Source: Blautia sp. (GTDB taxonomy: Bacteria; Bacillota; Clostridia; Lachnospirales; Lachnospiraceae). From it: DNA of 15,938 bases. The notes beneath the pieces were generated by a model. That model searched no databases and was not told the origin of the DNA. It worked only from the letters and a program-made list of their open reading frames with translations. The position numbers and the translations under genes were made by a program. Of the stretch, positions 3,757 through 12,011 are shown one piece after another. The stretch lies in contig JAUUSJ010000097.1 in NCBI GenBank assembly GCA_030841965.1, forward strand, positions 1 through 15,938, given 5' to 3'. Each line of letters starts with the position of its first letter. Within the stretch, counting starts at the first letter, position 1.

Positions 3757-6429
3757 CTACTCCACATCTCTAAGTCTCTCCACTATCGACTTTTTCACAA
3801 CCTGCTTATAAACCCCCAGTGGAAGCAACGCTCCAAGCAGCCCAAAAACAGGAATCAACATAAGAATCGGCAAAATAGTAAAATGATAACTAAAAAACCA
3901 AAACATATTTCCAAACAAAGAAGCACAAGCTGGACCTATTATAACTGTCAATATCATAGCCACTCCAATCGCTCCTAACGCATATAATAACCCCTCAAAA
4001 ACCAACATCTTCTTCAACTGTCTCCCCGTCATACCGACCGACTGTAATACCGCAAGCTCTCTCTTCCTCGTGATAATTCCCGTCAATATCACATTAAAGA
4101 AATTCAGCACCCCAATCAATCCCACAATAAAACTAAGCGCTCCACCTAAGAGTAAAAACATAGAGCGAAAACTCTCAAACTCTTCTTTCCAACTTTCCTT
4201 ACTCTCATAATCATACTGAGGATTTATATTCTCCGTATATTTCTTCAAAAACTTTTCCATTTGGGGAGCCTGTCCCTCTTCCATGTCAAAAGCATAGAGC
4301 ATAATATTATCTGTTCTCGTATCCTTTTTAAATCTCTCTGCACCTAAGATAAATGGGTCGGATCCAAAAGAACGATAACTAAGCTTATCCGAAAGGATAA
4401 CTGTCGCCGCAACCTCATACTCAACCTCTCTATATTTTTTATCTCTCATAAGATAGCTCTCCGTCTCTGGTATCGTCTCATAGATTTCTCCAGTATCTGG
4501 ATTATAATACTCCACCTCATCCACATAGCGAAGCCTTACTTTATCACCGACCTTCGCCCAATTGGTATCTGGCATGATTTCCCCATAATCATCATCCAAA
4601 TAAACTGCGGCAATATATTTTTTACTGCTATCCTTTAATTTATTGATATCTCCATCCACTACTTGTAATTTCTCAAGCGCATAGTCTTCCATGCCATATA
4701 AATCGATATTGGTCTCAACCTTTCCATTTTTATCTCTCTCCTCCGATTTTAATTGCGTTTCTATTTCTTCTTTGCTTAACCATCCGCTCCAGAATTTTCG
4801 ATAATATTCCTCTGTCACAAACTCATACGTTGGTAATGTATTTCCATAAATTCTTCCTCCCTTTTTTATTCCTTTTTCTCCCTCAATATCAGAAATAACC
4901 TCCTCTGGAAGAACCTGGTCACTTCCCCATAGACTTGTCACTTGGAAATATCCCGCATCCGCCACAATAAAATCTGACACGACAGTTCTTAAATATTTAT
5001 CCATATCAAATCCATTTGTAAAAATAACAACCATATTGAGCAGAACAACTGCCAATGAGAGAGAAATAATGGTGACAATGGTCTTTCCCTTATTTCTTCC
5101 AATATTCGCTCTCGCCATAGAAAAGAGCGAAAACTTCTTTTTTAATCTCTTTTTCTCTTTTTCTTTTTTTCCTCTACGCCTATGCAAAGAAAAACTATCT
5201 GTTTCTGTATACTTTACCGCCTCCACTGGTGAGACTTTCGCCGCTATTTTTCCAGTTTTCTTACAGGACAAGAAAACCGTAATAATAGAAAAAACAGCTG
5301 CCGCTATAAAGATAATCGGGTTGAGAGATACGATATCTCTTGTCACAGAATTCAATCGTGCGAGGATAAACGGAGTGAGACATTTTCCGACAAACCATCC
5401 CACGATAAGACCTATCGGAATTCCGATAGCGCTTAATCTAAGAGCTTGTTGCCTTATCATTCTTTTTATCTGTTTCCCAGTTGTTCCGATTGTCTTTAGT
5501 AGACCGTAAAATCGGATATCATTGATGACAGAAATTTGAAAAATATTATAGATAATCAAATATCCCGTAAAAATAATAAGAATCAGAATAAAAACAAGAG
5601 CCACCACTGTCTGGACATCAAAACTTTTTGCAATCTGCGAGCCAGTATAGCCCCAGTTTACTCCAATAGCAATATAATTTTCCTCATGAGGCTTATCCGT
5701 TTGGTAGCCATTTCTCTCCAAAATAGTGGATAAATCCTTTTCGATATGCAAAGAATTGGAAAGCATGACATCCAAATCCGTTGTTCCTGTCATCCCATCC
5801 TTTCCCGGAGGTGTAATTTTTAATTTATCTAAAATTGCGTTCACTCGGCTTTTTGGCAAAATAATATGATTTGCCACAATAATTTCATCATAATCCCAGT
5901 ATCCACTTAGAACAAAACTCTGCTTTGTCTCTATCCCATCCACTCGAATTGTCACCGTAAATTTTGCTCCAATTTCTGGTTTTACCCCTAAAAGCTCTAA
6001 AACTTTTACATCCGTTGCGGCCTCATTTGTCCCTTCCTGCGGGAGTCTTCCCTCAATCAAATCACAGTACGACCATTTTGCATTATTTTTATCGGAATAT
6101 CCGACCTCCACCTGAGACTTTGCAAAAACCTCATCGACTGCTAATCCGAGAATTTTTCTGACACCGTACTGTTTGATGAGAGGGTCATCTTTTAACTTAT
6201 CCACCTGTTCCTCGGTCAAAGATTTAAAACTTCCGTGAGAATATCCACCTACCTGTCGAAAATTAGAATCCTGAAAGGCATCATTGATGGACATTGCAAT
6301 CGTAAAAAGAGAGGTAAAAAGTACCGTTGTGAGTGCGATGGCAACAACCGCAATCATATTTCTCGTACGGAATGCCCTCATACTCTTTTTACTGAGATTT
6401 CTAATACATTTTCTATTTTGTACATTCAT
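3757..6429 (-). CDS. ABC exporter permease with two FtsX domains
   Basis: About 890 residues with eight predicted membrane helices in two FtsX-like halves. TM1 is near 28-50, then an extracytoplasmic domain to about 275, TM2-TM4 near 278-305, 336-356 and 374-391; a basic linker (about 420-436) follows. The second half has TM5 near 453-474, another outer domain to about 757, then TM6-TM8 near 760-788, 815-838 and 850-875. Coupling-helix motifs GLLKTIGTTGKQI and AVLQSVGMTGRQL occur once per half. Positions count from GTG 6438. I prefer ATG 6429 because TAGGTGA is 5 bases ahead; GTG 6438 directly abuts the ATPase stop. With the ATPase it forms a MacB/Yvr-type mechanotransmitting exporter, probably for peptides or lipid-like toxins. 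The substrate is not readable. Confidence 0.9.
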   Translation of the reverse strand: MNVQNRKCIRNLSKKSMRAFRTRNMIAVVAIALTTVLFTSLFTIAMSINDAFQDSNFRQVGGYSHGSFKSLTEEQVDKLKDDPLIKQYGVRKILGLAVDEVFAKSQVEVGYSDKNNAKWSYCDLIEGRLPQEGTNEAATDVKVLELLGVKPEIGAKFTVTIRVDGIETKQSFVLSGYWDYDEIIVANHIILPKSRVNAILDKLKITPPGKDGMTGTTDLDVMLSNSLHIEKDLSTILERNGYQTDKPHEENYIAIGVNWGYTGSQIAKSFDVQTVVALVFILILIIFTGYLIIYNIFQISVINDIRFYGLLKTIGTTGKQIKRMIRQQALRLSAIGIPIGLIVGWFVGKCLTPFILARLNSVTRDIVSLNPIIFIAAAVFSIITVFLSCKKTGKIAAKVSPVEAVKYTETDSFSLHRRRGKKEKEKKRLKKKFSLFSMARANIGRNKGKTIVTIISLSLAVVLLNMVVIFTNGFDMDKYLRTVVSDFIVADAGYFQVTSLWGSDQVLPEEVISDIEGEKGIKKGGRIYGNTLPTYEFVTEEYYRKFWSGWLSKEEIETQLKSEERDKNGKVETNIDLYGMEDYALEKLQVVDGDINKLKDSSKKYIAAVYLDDDYGEIMPDTNWAKVGDKVRLRYVDEVEYYNPDTGEIYETIPETESYLMRDKKYREVEYEVAATVILSDKLSYRSFGSDPFILGAERFKKDTRTDNIMLYAFDMEEGQAPQMEKFLKKYTENINPQYDYESKESWKEEFESFRSMFLLLGGALSFIVGLIGVLNFFNVILTGIITRKRELAVLQSVGMTGRQLKKMLVFEGLLYALGAIGVAMILTVIIGPACASLFGNMFWFFSYHFTILPILMLIPVFGLLGALLPLGVYKQVVKKSIVERLRDVE

Positions 6430-6438
6430 ATTTCTCAC

Positions 6439-7110
6439 CTACTCTCTCGTCACAATCTGTCCATCTTCGATTCGCACAATACGGTCTGCAAGCTGCGCAA
6501 TCTCCTCGTTATGCGTAATCATTACAATCGTCTGCGCATATTTTTGACTCGTAATCTTTAAAAGTCCCAATACATCCTGAGATGTCTTGCTATCCAAATT
6601 TCCAGTCGGCTCATCACAGAGCAAAACAGCTGGCTTGGCGGCAATGGCTCTGGCAATCGCCACCCTCTGCTGCTGTCCGCCAGAGAGCTGCCCTGGAAGA
6701 TTATTTATCTTCTCCTCCAATCCCAATGTCTCAATAATACTCTGAACAAATCTCTCATCTACCTTTCTTCCGTCTAATTCTATCGGAAGTACGATATTTT
6801 CGTATACACTTAGTACCGGAACAAGATTATACGCCTGAAAAACAAAGCCTATCTTTCTTCTCCTAAAAATCGTGAGTTCTTCATCCTTCAGCGTAAAAAT
6901 ATCCTTGCCATCCACAATCACCTTTCCCGAGCTTGGTCTATCTAGCCCTCCAAGCATATGAAGCAAGGTAGATTTTCCGCTTCCCGATGTCCCGACAATC
7001 GCCACAAACTCTCCACTCTCAATACTGATATTGACACCGTCTAAGGCGCGGACTGCCTTCTCTCCGCTTCCATATATTTTCTTTAATTGCTCTGTTCTTA
7101 ATATTTCCAT
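6439..7110 (-). CDS. ABC transporter ATP-binding protein (LolD/MacB type)
   Basis: A 223-residue nucleotide-binding subunit with all motifs intact: Walker A GTSGSGKST (40-48), Q-loop Q92, signature LSGGQQQRV (142-150), Walker B AVLLCDEPTG with catalytic E167, D-loop NLDS and switch H200. Length and the VLPIELDGRK segment fit the LolD/MacB/BceA group that energises FtsX-type permeases rather than importers. Its stop directly precedes the permease start, so the two are translationally coupled. TAGGAGGAGAG provides the ribosome site. A terminator and a block of hairpins separate it from the upstream histidine kinase, so it is probably transcribed separately, though I see no clear promoter. Confidence 0.95.
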   Translation of the reverse strand: MEILRTEQLKKIYGSGEKAVRALDGVNISIESGEFVAIVGTSGSGKSTLLHMLGGLDRPSSGKVIVDGKDIFTLKDEELTIFRRRKIGFVFQAYNLVPVLSVYENIVLPIELDGRKVDERFVQSIIETLGLEEKINNLPGQLSGGQQQRVAIARAIAAKPAVLLCDEPTGNLDSKTSQDVLGLLKITSQKYAQTIVMITHNEEIAQLADRIVRIEDGQIVTRE

Positions 7111-7140
7111 ACTTACTCTCCTCCTATAATTATTTAAGGG

Positions 7141-7297
7141 AGCCCTCTATGAGGGCTGATTGCTCCGCATTACATGCTCCCGCAATCATAGTGCACAGTA
7201 GTCCACTAAGCTCGAAAAGACCTCGCTAAGTGTCCCTTACGTACATGAAACATGCCTATCATTCTTCGGCTTGCGCCTCGAATTCTCGGTGTTTCAT
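7141..7297. other. Multi-hairpin intergenic block between histidine kinase and ABC genes
   Basis: Successive hairpins: AGCCCTC-TAT-GAGGGCT (7141-7157, perfect); GATTGC/GCAATC (7158-7163 with 7182-7187) enclosing GCAT/ATGC; TAGTG/CACTA (7189-7193 with 7204-7208); and ATGAAACA/TGTTTCAT (7245-7252 with 7290-7297). Base composition is richer in G and C than the surroundings. It may be an untranslated regulatory leader of the ABC operon or another dispersed intergenic repeat. I cannot name a family. Confidence 0.6.
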
Positions 7298-7300
7298 AGT

Positions 7301-7344
7301 AAAAAATCTGTATAAAGAACTTTCTCCCTTTCTTTATACAGATT
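7301..7344 (-). terminator. Strong terminator after the histidine kinase
   Basis: AATCTGTATAAAGAA (7305-7319) and its exact complement (7330-7344) form a perfect 15-bp stem with a 10-base loop. On the minus strand the stem runs into a T tract (A run 7301-7306 on plus). It lies about 63 bases past the kinase stop and separates the regulatory genes from the ABC genes. Confidence 0.88.
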
Positions 7345-7407
7345 ATCGCATAATAATCTTTCCATATTCTTTCTGGATTAAAAATAATTCTTACAGTTTT
7401 GACAGAA

Positions 7408-8316
7408 TTAACGGCTTAAGTATACGGAAAATATTGTTCCCTTTCCCAGTTTTGAGCTGACTTTAATATATCCGCCCTCTTCTTGGAGTACTTCTCTCGC
7501 AAGATAAAGGCCGATTCCAACTCCTTCTTCTTTTTTAACCGCAGAAGAGCGGTAAAATCTCTGAAAGATTTTTGCCTTTTCTCTCTCCTCGATACCAATT
7601 CCTGTATCTTTTATTTCCACACAGACAAAAAGTTCATATGGCTTTATTGTTACCTTTACAGAACCCTCTCTTGTATATTTAATGGCATTGTCAATCATAT
7701 TTCCTATCGCTTCTTTTGTCCATTTTTCGTCAAATACTGCCTCTTCCTCTGAGTTGGCAGAATCCAGATACAGACGAATTCCTTTTTCCTCTGCCTTTGT
7801 TTTATACTGCTGCACGATTTCTTCTACCATCGGCAATACTCCCTGCAGTTCTGGCTTTAGAGTAATCACACCAGTCTCTAGTCTCGAAAGTTTGACGAGC
7901 GAGGCAATTAAGAAGTTTAATTTCTCTGTCTGGCTATGGAGGGAATTGATATATTCTGCCTCTTCCTCGCTCAGGTCCATCTCCTGCAATAATTCTGTAT
8001 AAAGTAAAATATTGGCAATCGGTGTCTTCGTCTGGTGAGAGATATCTCCGATTAATGTTTTTATTTTTTCCTTCTCTGACTCGACTTTTCTCGCCGAAGT
8101 CTCAGAAGACGAGAGATACTGTGCCATCTTCGCCTCGATGGAAGACAGTTTACTCTCATCAAAGCTCTGTTCCTCAAAGCTTCCGTCCATCGCAGACTCT
8201 AACATTTCATACAACCGATTCATAATTTTCCTCACATATAATCTATCCCAGACGACAAATCCAATCGACGCCACCAGGCATAAGCCAGAGACTACCAATA
8301 CTAGTTCCATTCTCAC
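7408..8316 (-). CDS. Sensor histidine kinase
   Basis: A 302-residue kinase with one N-terminal membrane helix (about 5-23), no sizeable outer domain, a short juxtamembrane segment and a HisKA/HATPase core. The phosphoacceptor is H94 in GDISHQTKTPIAN; the N box is GNMIDNAIKYT (205-215); G1 is DTGIGIE (237-243); the F box is FQRFYRSS (251-258); G2 is GVGIGLYLA (265-273). The small sensing part suggests it senses within the membrane or through a partner such as the nearby ABC permease, as in Bce-type detoxification modules, but Bce kinases have two helices, so this is inference. The start is GTG 8316, or ATG 8310 two codons later; GAGGAAG lies just upstream of both. The response regulator gene precedes it by 103 bases. 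Confidence 0.92.
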   Translation of the reverse strand: MRMELVLVVSGLCLVASIGFVVWDRLYVRKIMNRLYEMLESAMDGSFEEQSFDESKLSSIEAKMAQYLSSSETSARKVESEKEKIKTLIGDISHQTKTPIANILLYTELLQEMDLSEEEAEYINSLHSQTEKLNFLIASLVKLSRLETGVITLKPELQGVLPMVEEIVQQYKTKAEEKGIRLYLDSANSEEEAVFDEKWTKEAIGNMIDNAIKYTREGSVKVTIKPYELFVCVEIKDTGIGIEEREKAKIFQRFYRSSAVKKEEGVGIGLYLAREVLQEEGGYIKVSSKLGKGTIFSVYLSR

Positions 8317-8419
8317 TTTCTTCCTCTTTTCTATTCATTTCTCTCTTTTTCCCTTTGCAAATCTTCCTACTCTTTCATCCAAAATATAGAATAATCCAAT
8401 ACTCTCTTATATCTTTTCT

Positions 8420-9154
8420 TTATTTTACCCATGTATATCCCACACCGTAAACCGTTTTAATATATTCCTGAGCTTTTAGTTTATCTCTAAGGCGCTTTAT
8501 CGTGACGGAGAGTGCGTTCTCATCGACATACTCCGCTCCGTCTGTCCAGATACGGTCAATCAAGGTCGCTCTTGCCAGTGTTATCCCCTGATTTTCCACT
8601 AAAATGCGAAGGAGTTTTTGTTCCGTCTTGCTAAGTTCCACACTCTCCTCACCCTTTTTAAAAATCATCAACTCAAAATCAAAAGAAAACTCTCCTATCT
8701 GTTTTCTATTTTTTCCCATTTTATTATTTTCCAATTTATCTTTTTCTTCCTTTTCCACCGCCTTTTTTTGGCGCTCCAATTCCATTTTTCTCCTTCTAAG
8801 CTGTGTATTCACTCTTGCTCGAAGAACAGCCAGACGAAATGGCTTCGTAATATAATCATCCGCTCCAAGCTCTAAACCTGTCACAATATCTGTCTCCATA
8901 TCATTCGCCGTCAACAAGATGACTGGAATATAGGCTCCACTTCGCACCTCGACCAAGAAATCTAATCCGTCTCCGTCTGGAAGATTAATATCTAATATAA
9001 TTAAATGAAATTCTTCTAAAGCAAGCTTATCTCTTGCCTCTCTTAAACTTCCACATCCCTCTATTTTATTTTCAGGAGAGCGAAGAGAGCGACAAAGCCC
9101 CGCTAAAAGCACAGCGTCATCTTCCACGATAAGTATTTTATTGAAACAGTCCAT
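8420..9154 (-). CDS. OmpR/PhoB-family response regulator
   Basis: A 244-residue regulator. The receiver domain (about 5-115) has the acidic pocket EDD (11-13), phosphoacceptor D55 in LIILDINLPDGDG, T82 and K104 (YITKPF). The C-terminal winged helix (about 150-244) ends in the typical TIKRLRDKL and TVYGVGYTWVK. The two domains are joined by an unusually long, charged linker (about 118-152, rich in E, K and R), probably helical. It is partner to the adjacent kinase and likely controls the ABC exporter genes. It begins only 29 bases after the stop of the PRD regulator, with AAAGGAGAAAG as ribosome site and no terminator between, so read-through from that gene is likely. Confidence 0.94.
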   Translation of the reverse strand: MDCFNKILIVEDDAVLLAGLCRSLRSPENKIEGCGSLREARDKLALEEFHLIILDINLPDGDGLDFLVEVRSGAYIPVILLTANDMETDIVTGLELGADDYITKPFRLAVLRARVNTQLRRRKMELERQKKAVEKEEKDKLENNKMGKNRKQIGEFSFDFELMIFKKGEESVELSKTEQKLLRILVENQGITLARATLIDRIWTDGAEYVDENALSVTIKRLRDKLKAQEYIKTVYGVGYTWVK

Positions 9155-9183
9155 CTTTCTTTCTCCTTTCTATGCAATCTCTA

Positions 9184-11268
9184 TCACATTCCCATCACAG
9201 TATACTCGTATTTTTCTATAATCAAATTTGCTTCCTCCGGCGTCTGACATTCGTGAAGTTTTTGTTTGAATTCGTCATTTTGCAACATATTGACGAGATT
9301 GAAAAATGCCTTTAAATGTGTCTTCTTATCGACTGCACTTAGACAGCATACAAACTCCACTGGGTCAAATTCCTCATCTCCAAATGGAACTGGATTTTTC
9401 AACCGAATTAAGTTCATTCCCACCTTAATACTTCCCTGTTCCAAGCCCTCGTGGGGAACTGCAAATCCCTTTGACATGACGACATACGGTCCATTTTCTT
9501 TGATATTTTCAATCATCGCATCGATATATCTCTCCTCAATATACCCGGCATCCAAAAGTTTCAGCGCCGACTTCCTAACGGCATCCTCCCAATCTTCGCA
9601 TTGTATATCAAGTTGAATATGGCTCGATGGAAGTAGATGATGCAAATAAGGAGCAAAAATCTCCGCCTCTGCCTCCACGGATTGATTAAAATAATCCCTG
9701 ACTGTCTTCTTAATTGCCTTCATAAGATTTGGAGCTTCCATCGGAACGAGGTCATATACAACCGGAGTTAGTTTTTCCAATAACCCCTTTGCACTAATCT
9801 CCTTTTCTCCGACTCTCGATGGAAGATGGCGGCTATTTCTGAGCGCATCGATTTTATTTCCGACACGCAGATAATCTTCATCGCTTAATAGAGGAGATAC
9901 GATAACATAGTCTAGCTTACATCCCTTTAGCGGAACTGTCGAGATAATAAAATCAGCCTGTCCCTCTTCTATCCCCACCGCCTCATGGGAGGAAATGACA
10001 TCCACAATCTGAAAATTAAAATGTTTTTTAAGTTTCTCCAATAAGAGCTGGGAAGTTCCAATTCCAGCATGACAGGCGACGATAACATGGAAGGCAACTT
10101 CCTTATTTTTCTTTCTCTCAATCGCCGCACAAATATGAATCGCAATATATCCAATCTCAGGCTCCGTGATTTCTCTTTTCATATGCTGAGTAATAATCGG
10201 AAGTTTTCTCCTTACAACAACTAGTACATCTGGATTATCCTCCAAAACTTCATCAATCAATGGATTATCCTGATATACGGGTGGTTTATCCGTGAATACG
10301 GATTCCAGATGGTTCGATAAATTTTCAAAAAAATCATAATCTCCATTTAAATTAATTCCTATCTCTTCTGAAACTGCCGCAATATACTGTCTCGTGATAA
10401 GCTGAATTTTCACGGCATTTCGCTCATAGTTTTTCTGCTTTAGATATCTCGAATTTTGTAATAACTCAGCTAAGAAATTCACCTCATCCTCCGTCGTATT
10501 GATATGGCAGTACTGAGAAATATATTTCAAAATATCTTGCGCCATTCTATATTTACTTCCACTCGTCCTCGGGCGAACTTCCATATATTCTCCCTGCATA
10601 TTTCGTCCGACCATGATGCCGAGATAAGTTAAAATCTTATGAAAAGAACCGTCCGTCAAAAAACTCTTATGCGTATGCTCCTGCTCGCTGATAATTTTCT
10701 GGATAACAATGCTATTTCCCCCCTGCAGAGTAATCTGTTTTTTCACAACATCTTGCTCTGTGGCATTGCCTTTTTCATTGCCAAGCTGCATCAAAAAGAT
10801 TCTCTTATCACTCTCTTTTCCCTCAATCCGAAGTCCCTTATTGGGATGGGATAATACTTCCATATTTCCCTTCCGAATAAATCTCTTAATCGCATCCAAA
10901 TCGCTAATAATCGTCGCACGACTCACAAATAAATTATCCGCAATGGTCGAGAGAGTGATATAGCTCGAAGAGTTGACGATAAACGCCGCCGCAATATGGA
11001 CTCTCTCCTGCTTCGACAATTTATACTGATAAAAATCCACATCCTCCACATAAGAAAGGAGAGATGAAAAATCCTCATCTCTTATAATATATCCGCCAGT
11101 TTTTAACTGTGTTTCGCTTAGTTTATGTTCTCTTAGCATTTCATTGATAGAATTTAAATCATTTCGAATCGTTCTCTGTGAGACCTTAAACTTTGCCGCC
11201 AAATCCGCTATGCTCATATCCCCTGTCTGATTCAATTCCCGAATCATCGACAGTATTCTCTTATTCAT
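9184..11268 (-). CDS. PRD-containing PTS transcriptional regulator with EIIB- and EIIA-like domains
   Basis: About 694 residues in the MtlR/ManR/BglG-like arrangement (positions counted from ATG 11274). An N-terminal HTH_11 (about 6-62, SIADLAAKFKVSQRTIRNDL) is followed by a second HTH (about 86-150, TLSTIADNLFVSRATIISDL), PRD1 (about 205-300), PRD2 (about 325-390; H364, and H380 in IGYIAIHICAAIER), a GatB-like EIIB domain with C401 in ACHAGIGTS, and a C-terminal EIIA_2 domain (about 545-690) with H608 in AVPHEG. Phosphorylation at these sites couples transcription to sugar uptake. The DNA-binding HTHs indicate an activator rather than an RNA-binding antiterminator. GGAGGAGG abuts ATG 11274, so ATG 11268, six bases further, is the better start. 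Its likely target is the EIIA-EIIC-kinase operon 1 to 4 kb away. Confidence 0.93.
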   Translation of the reverse strand: MNKRILSMIRELNQTGDMSIADLAAKFKVSQRTIRNDLNSINEMLREHKLSETQLKTGGYIIRDEDFSSLLSYVEDVDFYQYKLSKQERVHIAAAFIVNSSSYITLSTIADNLFVSRATIISDLDAIKRFIRKGNMEVLSHPNKGLRIEGKESDKRIFLMQLGNEKGNATEQDVVKKQITLQGGNSIVIQKIISEQEHTHKSFLTDGSFHKILTYLGIMVGRNMQGEYMEVRPRTSGSKYRMAQDILKYISQYCHINTTEDEVNFLAELLQNSRYLKQKNYERNAVKIQLITRQYIAAVSEEIGINLNGDYDFFENLSNHLESVFTDKPPVYQDNPLIDEVLEDNPDVLVVVRRKLPIITQHMKREITEPEIGYIAIHICAAIERKKNKEVAFHVIVACHAGIGTSQLLLEKLKKHFNFQIVDVISSHEAVGIEEGQADFIISTVPLKGCKLDYVIVSPLLSDEDYLRVGNKIDALRNSRHLPSRVGEKEISAKGLLEKLTPVVYDLVPMEAPNLMKAIKKTVRDYFNQSVEAEAEIFAPYLHHLLPSSHIQLDIQCEDWEDAVRKSALKLLDAGYIEERYIDAMIENIKENGPYVVMSKGFAVPHEGLEQGSIKVGMNLIRLKNPVPFGDEEFDPVEFVCCLSAVDKKTHLKAFFNLVNMLQNDEFKQKLHECQTPEEANLIIEKYEYTVMGM

Positions 11269-11333
11269 AAACATCCTCCTCCAATATCTTAAGTATCTCT
11301 TTTTTCGCTATTTGTATCATTCTCTTACTTTTT

Positions 11334-11342
11334 ACTATAACA
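11334..11342 (-). promoter_or_regulatory. Extended -10 promoter of the PRD regulator
   Basis: The minus strand reads TGTTATAGT (TGn plus TATAGT), about 60 bases before the regulator start. A TTTTG/TTGTGA segment stands in the -35 zone with 15 to 18 base spacing. It lies between the gene and repeat copy R3. Confidence 0.55.
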
Positions 11343-11412
11343 TATCCCGCTTTTTCACAAAAGTTGATTTTTTTGCAAGAATAATTTCCTATTTTGCTCT
11401 ATTGTTTGGGGG

Positions 11413-11640
11413 TATGGAATCGGAACAGACGCTAAGAGAGTCCGTTGATATGTCCTCCAAAAACACGTTCGTTCCCACGGTTTTTCGACATACGCTGATT
11501 TTTGCCGCTTCCCGCAAACTCGCGCTTTCAGCGCTCAGACAGTGCTCCAGCGTCAAAGCTAAGTATATCGAAAAACCGCTCCACTCTCTATCGTTTTTGG
11601 AGGACATATCAACGGACTCTCTTGGCTGTGTACTGGCAAG
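11413..11640 (-). repeat. Interspersed hairpin repeat, copy R3
   Basis: Arms 11434-11464 and 11593-11623 are a perfect 31-bp inverted repeat, extendable to 34 with one G-U at the end, around a 128-bp core. Inner stems in R1 orientation: CGGTTTTTCG with CGAAAAACCG; TTTGACGCT with AGCGGCAAA (one mismatch); and apical GCGCT-GAA-AGCGC. The conserved flank GCTGTGTACTGGC lies on the right, GCGTCT and the ACCCCCAAA end on the left (minus strand). It sits between the divergent PRD-regulator and antitoxin-remnant promoters. Confidence 0.93.
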
Positions 11641-11730
11641 ACTCTATACAATTCTTTTTTATAAGGACAATTACTACTCAGTTTCAATATAAATTCTCCA
11701 CTTTTTTACTTATAAAAATTTTATTGATGT
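11641..11730 (+). repeat. Long flank shared with repeat copy R1
   Basis: Aligns with the reverse complement of 1360-1462 through blocks such as AATTCTTTTTTATAAGG and CTTTTTTACTTATAAAAAT. The similarity ends at about the -35 box of the next promoter, so the duplicated unit of R1 and R3 is longer than the hairpin alone. Confidence 0.72.
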
Positions 11731-11752
11731 TGTAAATAATATTTGATATGAT
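11724..11752 (+). promoter_or_regulatory. Promoter of the antitoxin remnant
   Basis: TTGATG (11724-11729), 17-base spacer, TATGAT (11747-11752). The short ORF starts about 24 bases after the predicted transcription start, with GAGAGGT as ribosome site. Confidence 0.72.
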
Positions 11753-11782
11753 ATATACAAAAACAAACGAGAGGTATTATTC

Positions 11783-11944
11783 ATGACTCAAACAAATATA
11801 AATATTCGAATGGACGATAACTTAAAACAACAACTAGACCCATTCTACTGTGAAAGCAATATGGCTCATTTACGCCGCGGCATACAAGCAGTTAATTCTG
11901 GTAAGGGCGTTGAGCATGACATTATTGAGGTAGAAAACGAATGA
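11783..11944 (+). pseudogene. RelB/DinJ-family antitoxin with internal deletion
   Basis: A 53-codon frame. The N-terminus MTQTNINIRMDDNLKQQLD matches the beta-strand and first helix of the ribbon-helix-helix domain of RelB/DinJ antitoxins. The C-terminus, PFYCESNMAHLRRGI then SGKGVEHDIIEVE, matches the toxin-neutralising tail. The middle, roughly 35 residues with the second helix of the fold, is missing in frame, since family members are about 85-95 residues. No YafQ/RelE toxin follows; a terminator comes 20 bases after the stop. The promoter and ribosome site look usable, so a short peptide may still be made, but dimeric DNA binding is unlikely. It is best read as a decayed toxin-antitoxin locus. 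Confidence 0.82.
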
Positions 11945-11963
11945 AAAAAATCTAGTTCGACCA

Positions 11964-12008
11964 AAAAATAGCCGTTCTGCTTTTATCACAAGTAAAACGG
12001 CTATTTTT
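11964..12008. terminator. Bidirectional terminator between antitoxin remnant and kinase gene
   Basis: AAAAATAGCCGTT (11964-11976) pairs perfectly over 13 bp with AACGGCTATTTTT (11996-12008). T tracts follow on both strands, so it can end transcripts of the plus-strand remnant and the minus-strand kinase, whose stop is at 12012. Confidence 0.9.
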
Positions 12009-12011
12009 CTC

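Noticed and set aside
5036..5509. 157-residue plus-strand frame inside the permease gene
   Set aside because: It is antisense to a well-supported FtsX permease and has a low-complexity composition with no recognisable motif. The same holds for other antisense frames within the PTS and kinase genes.
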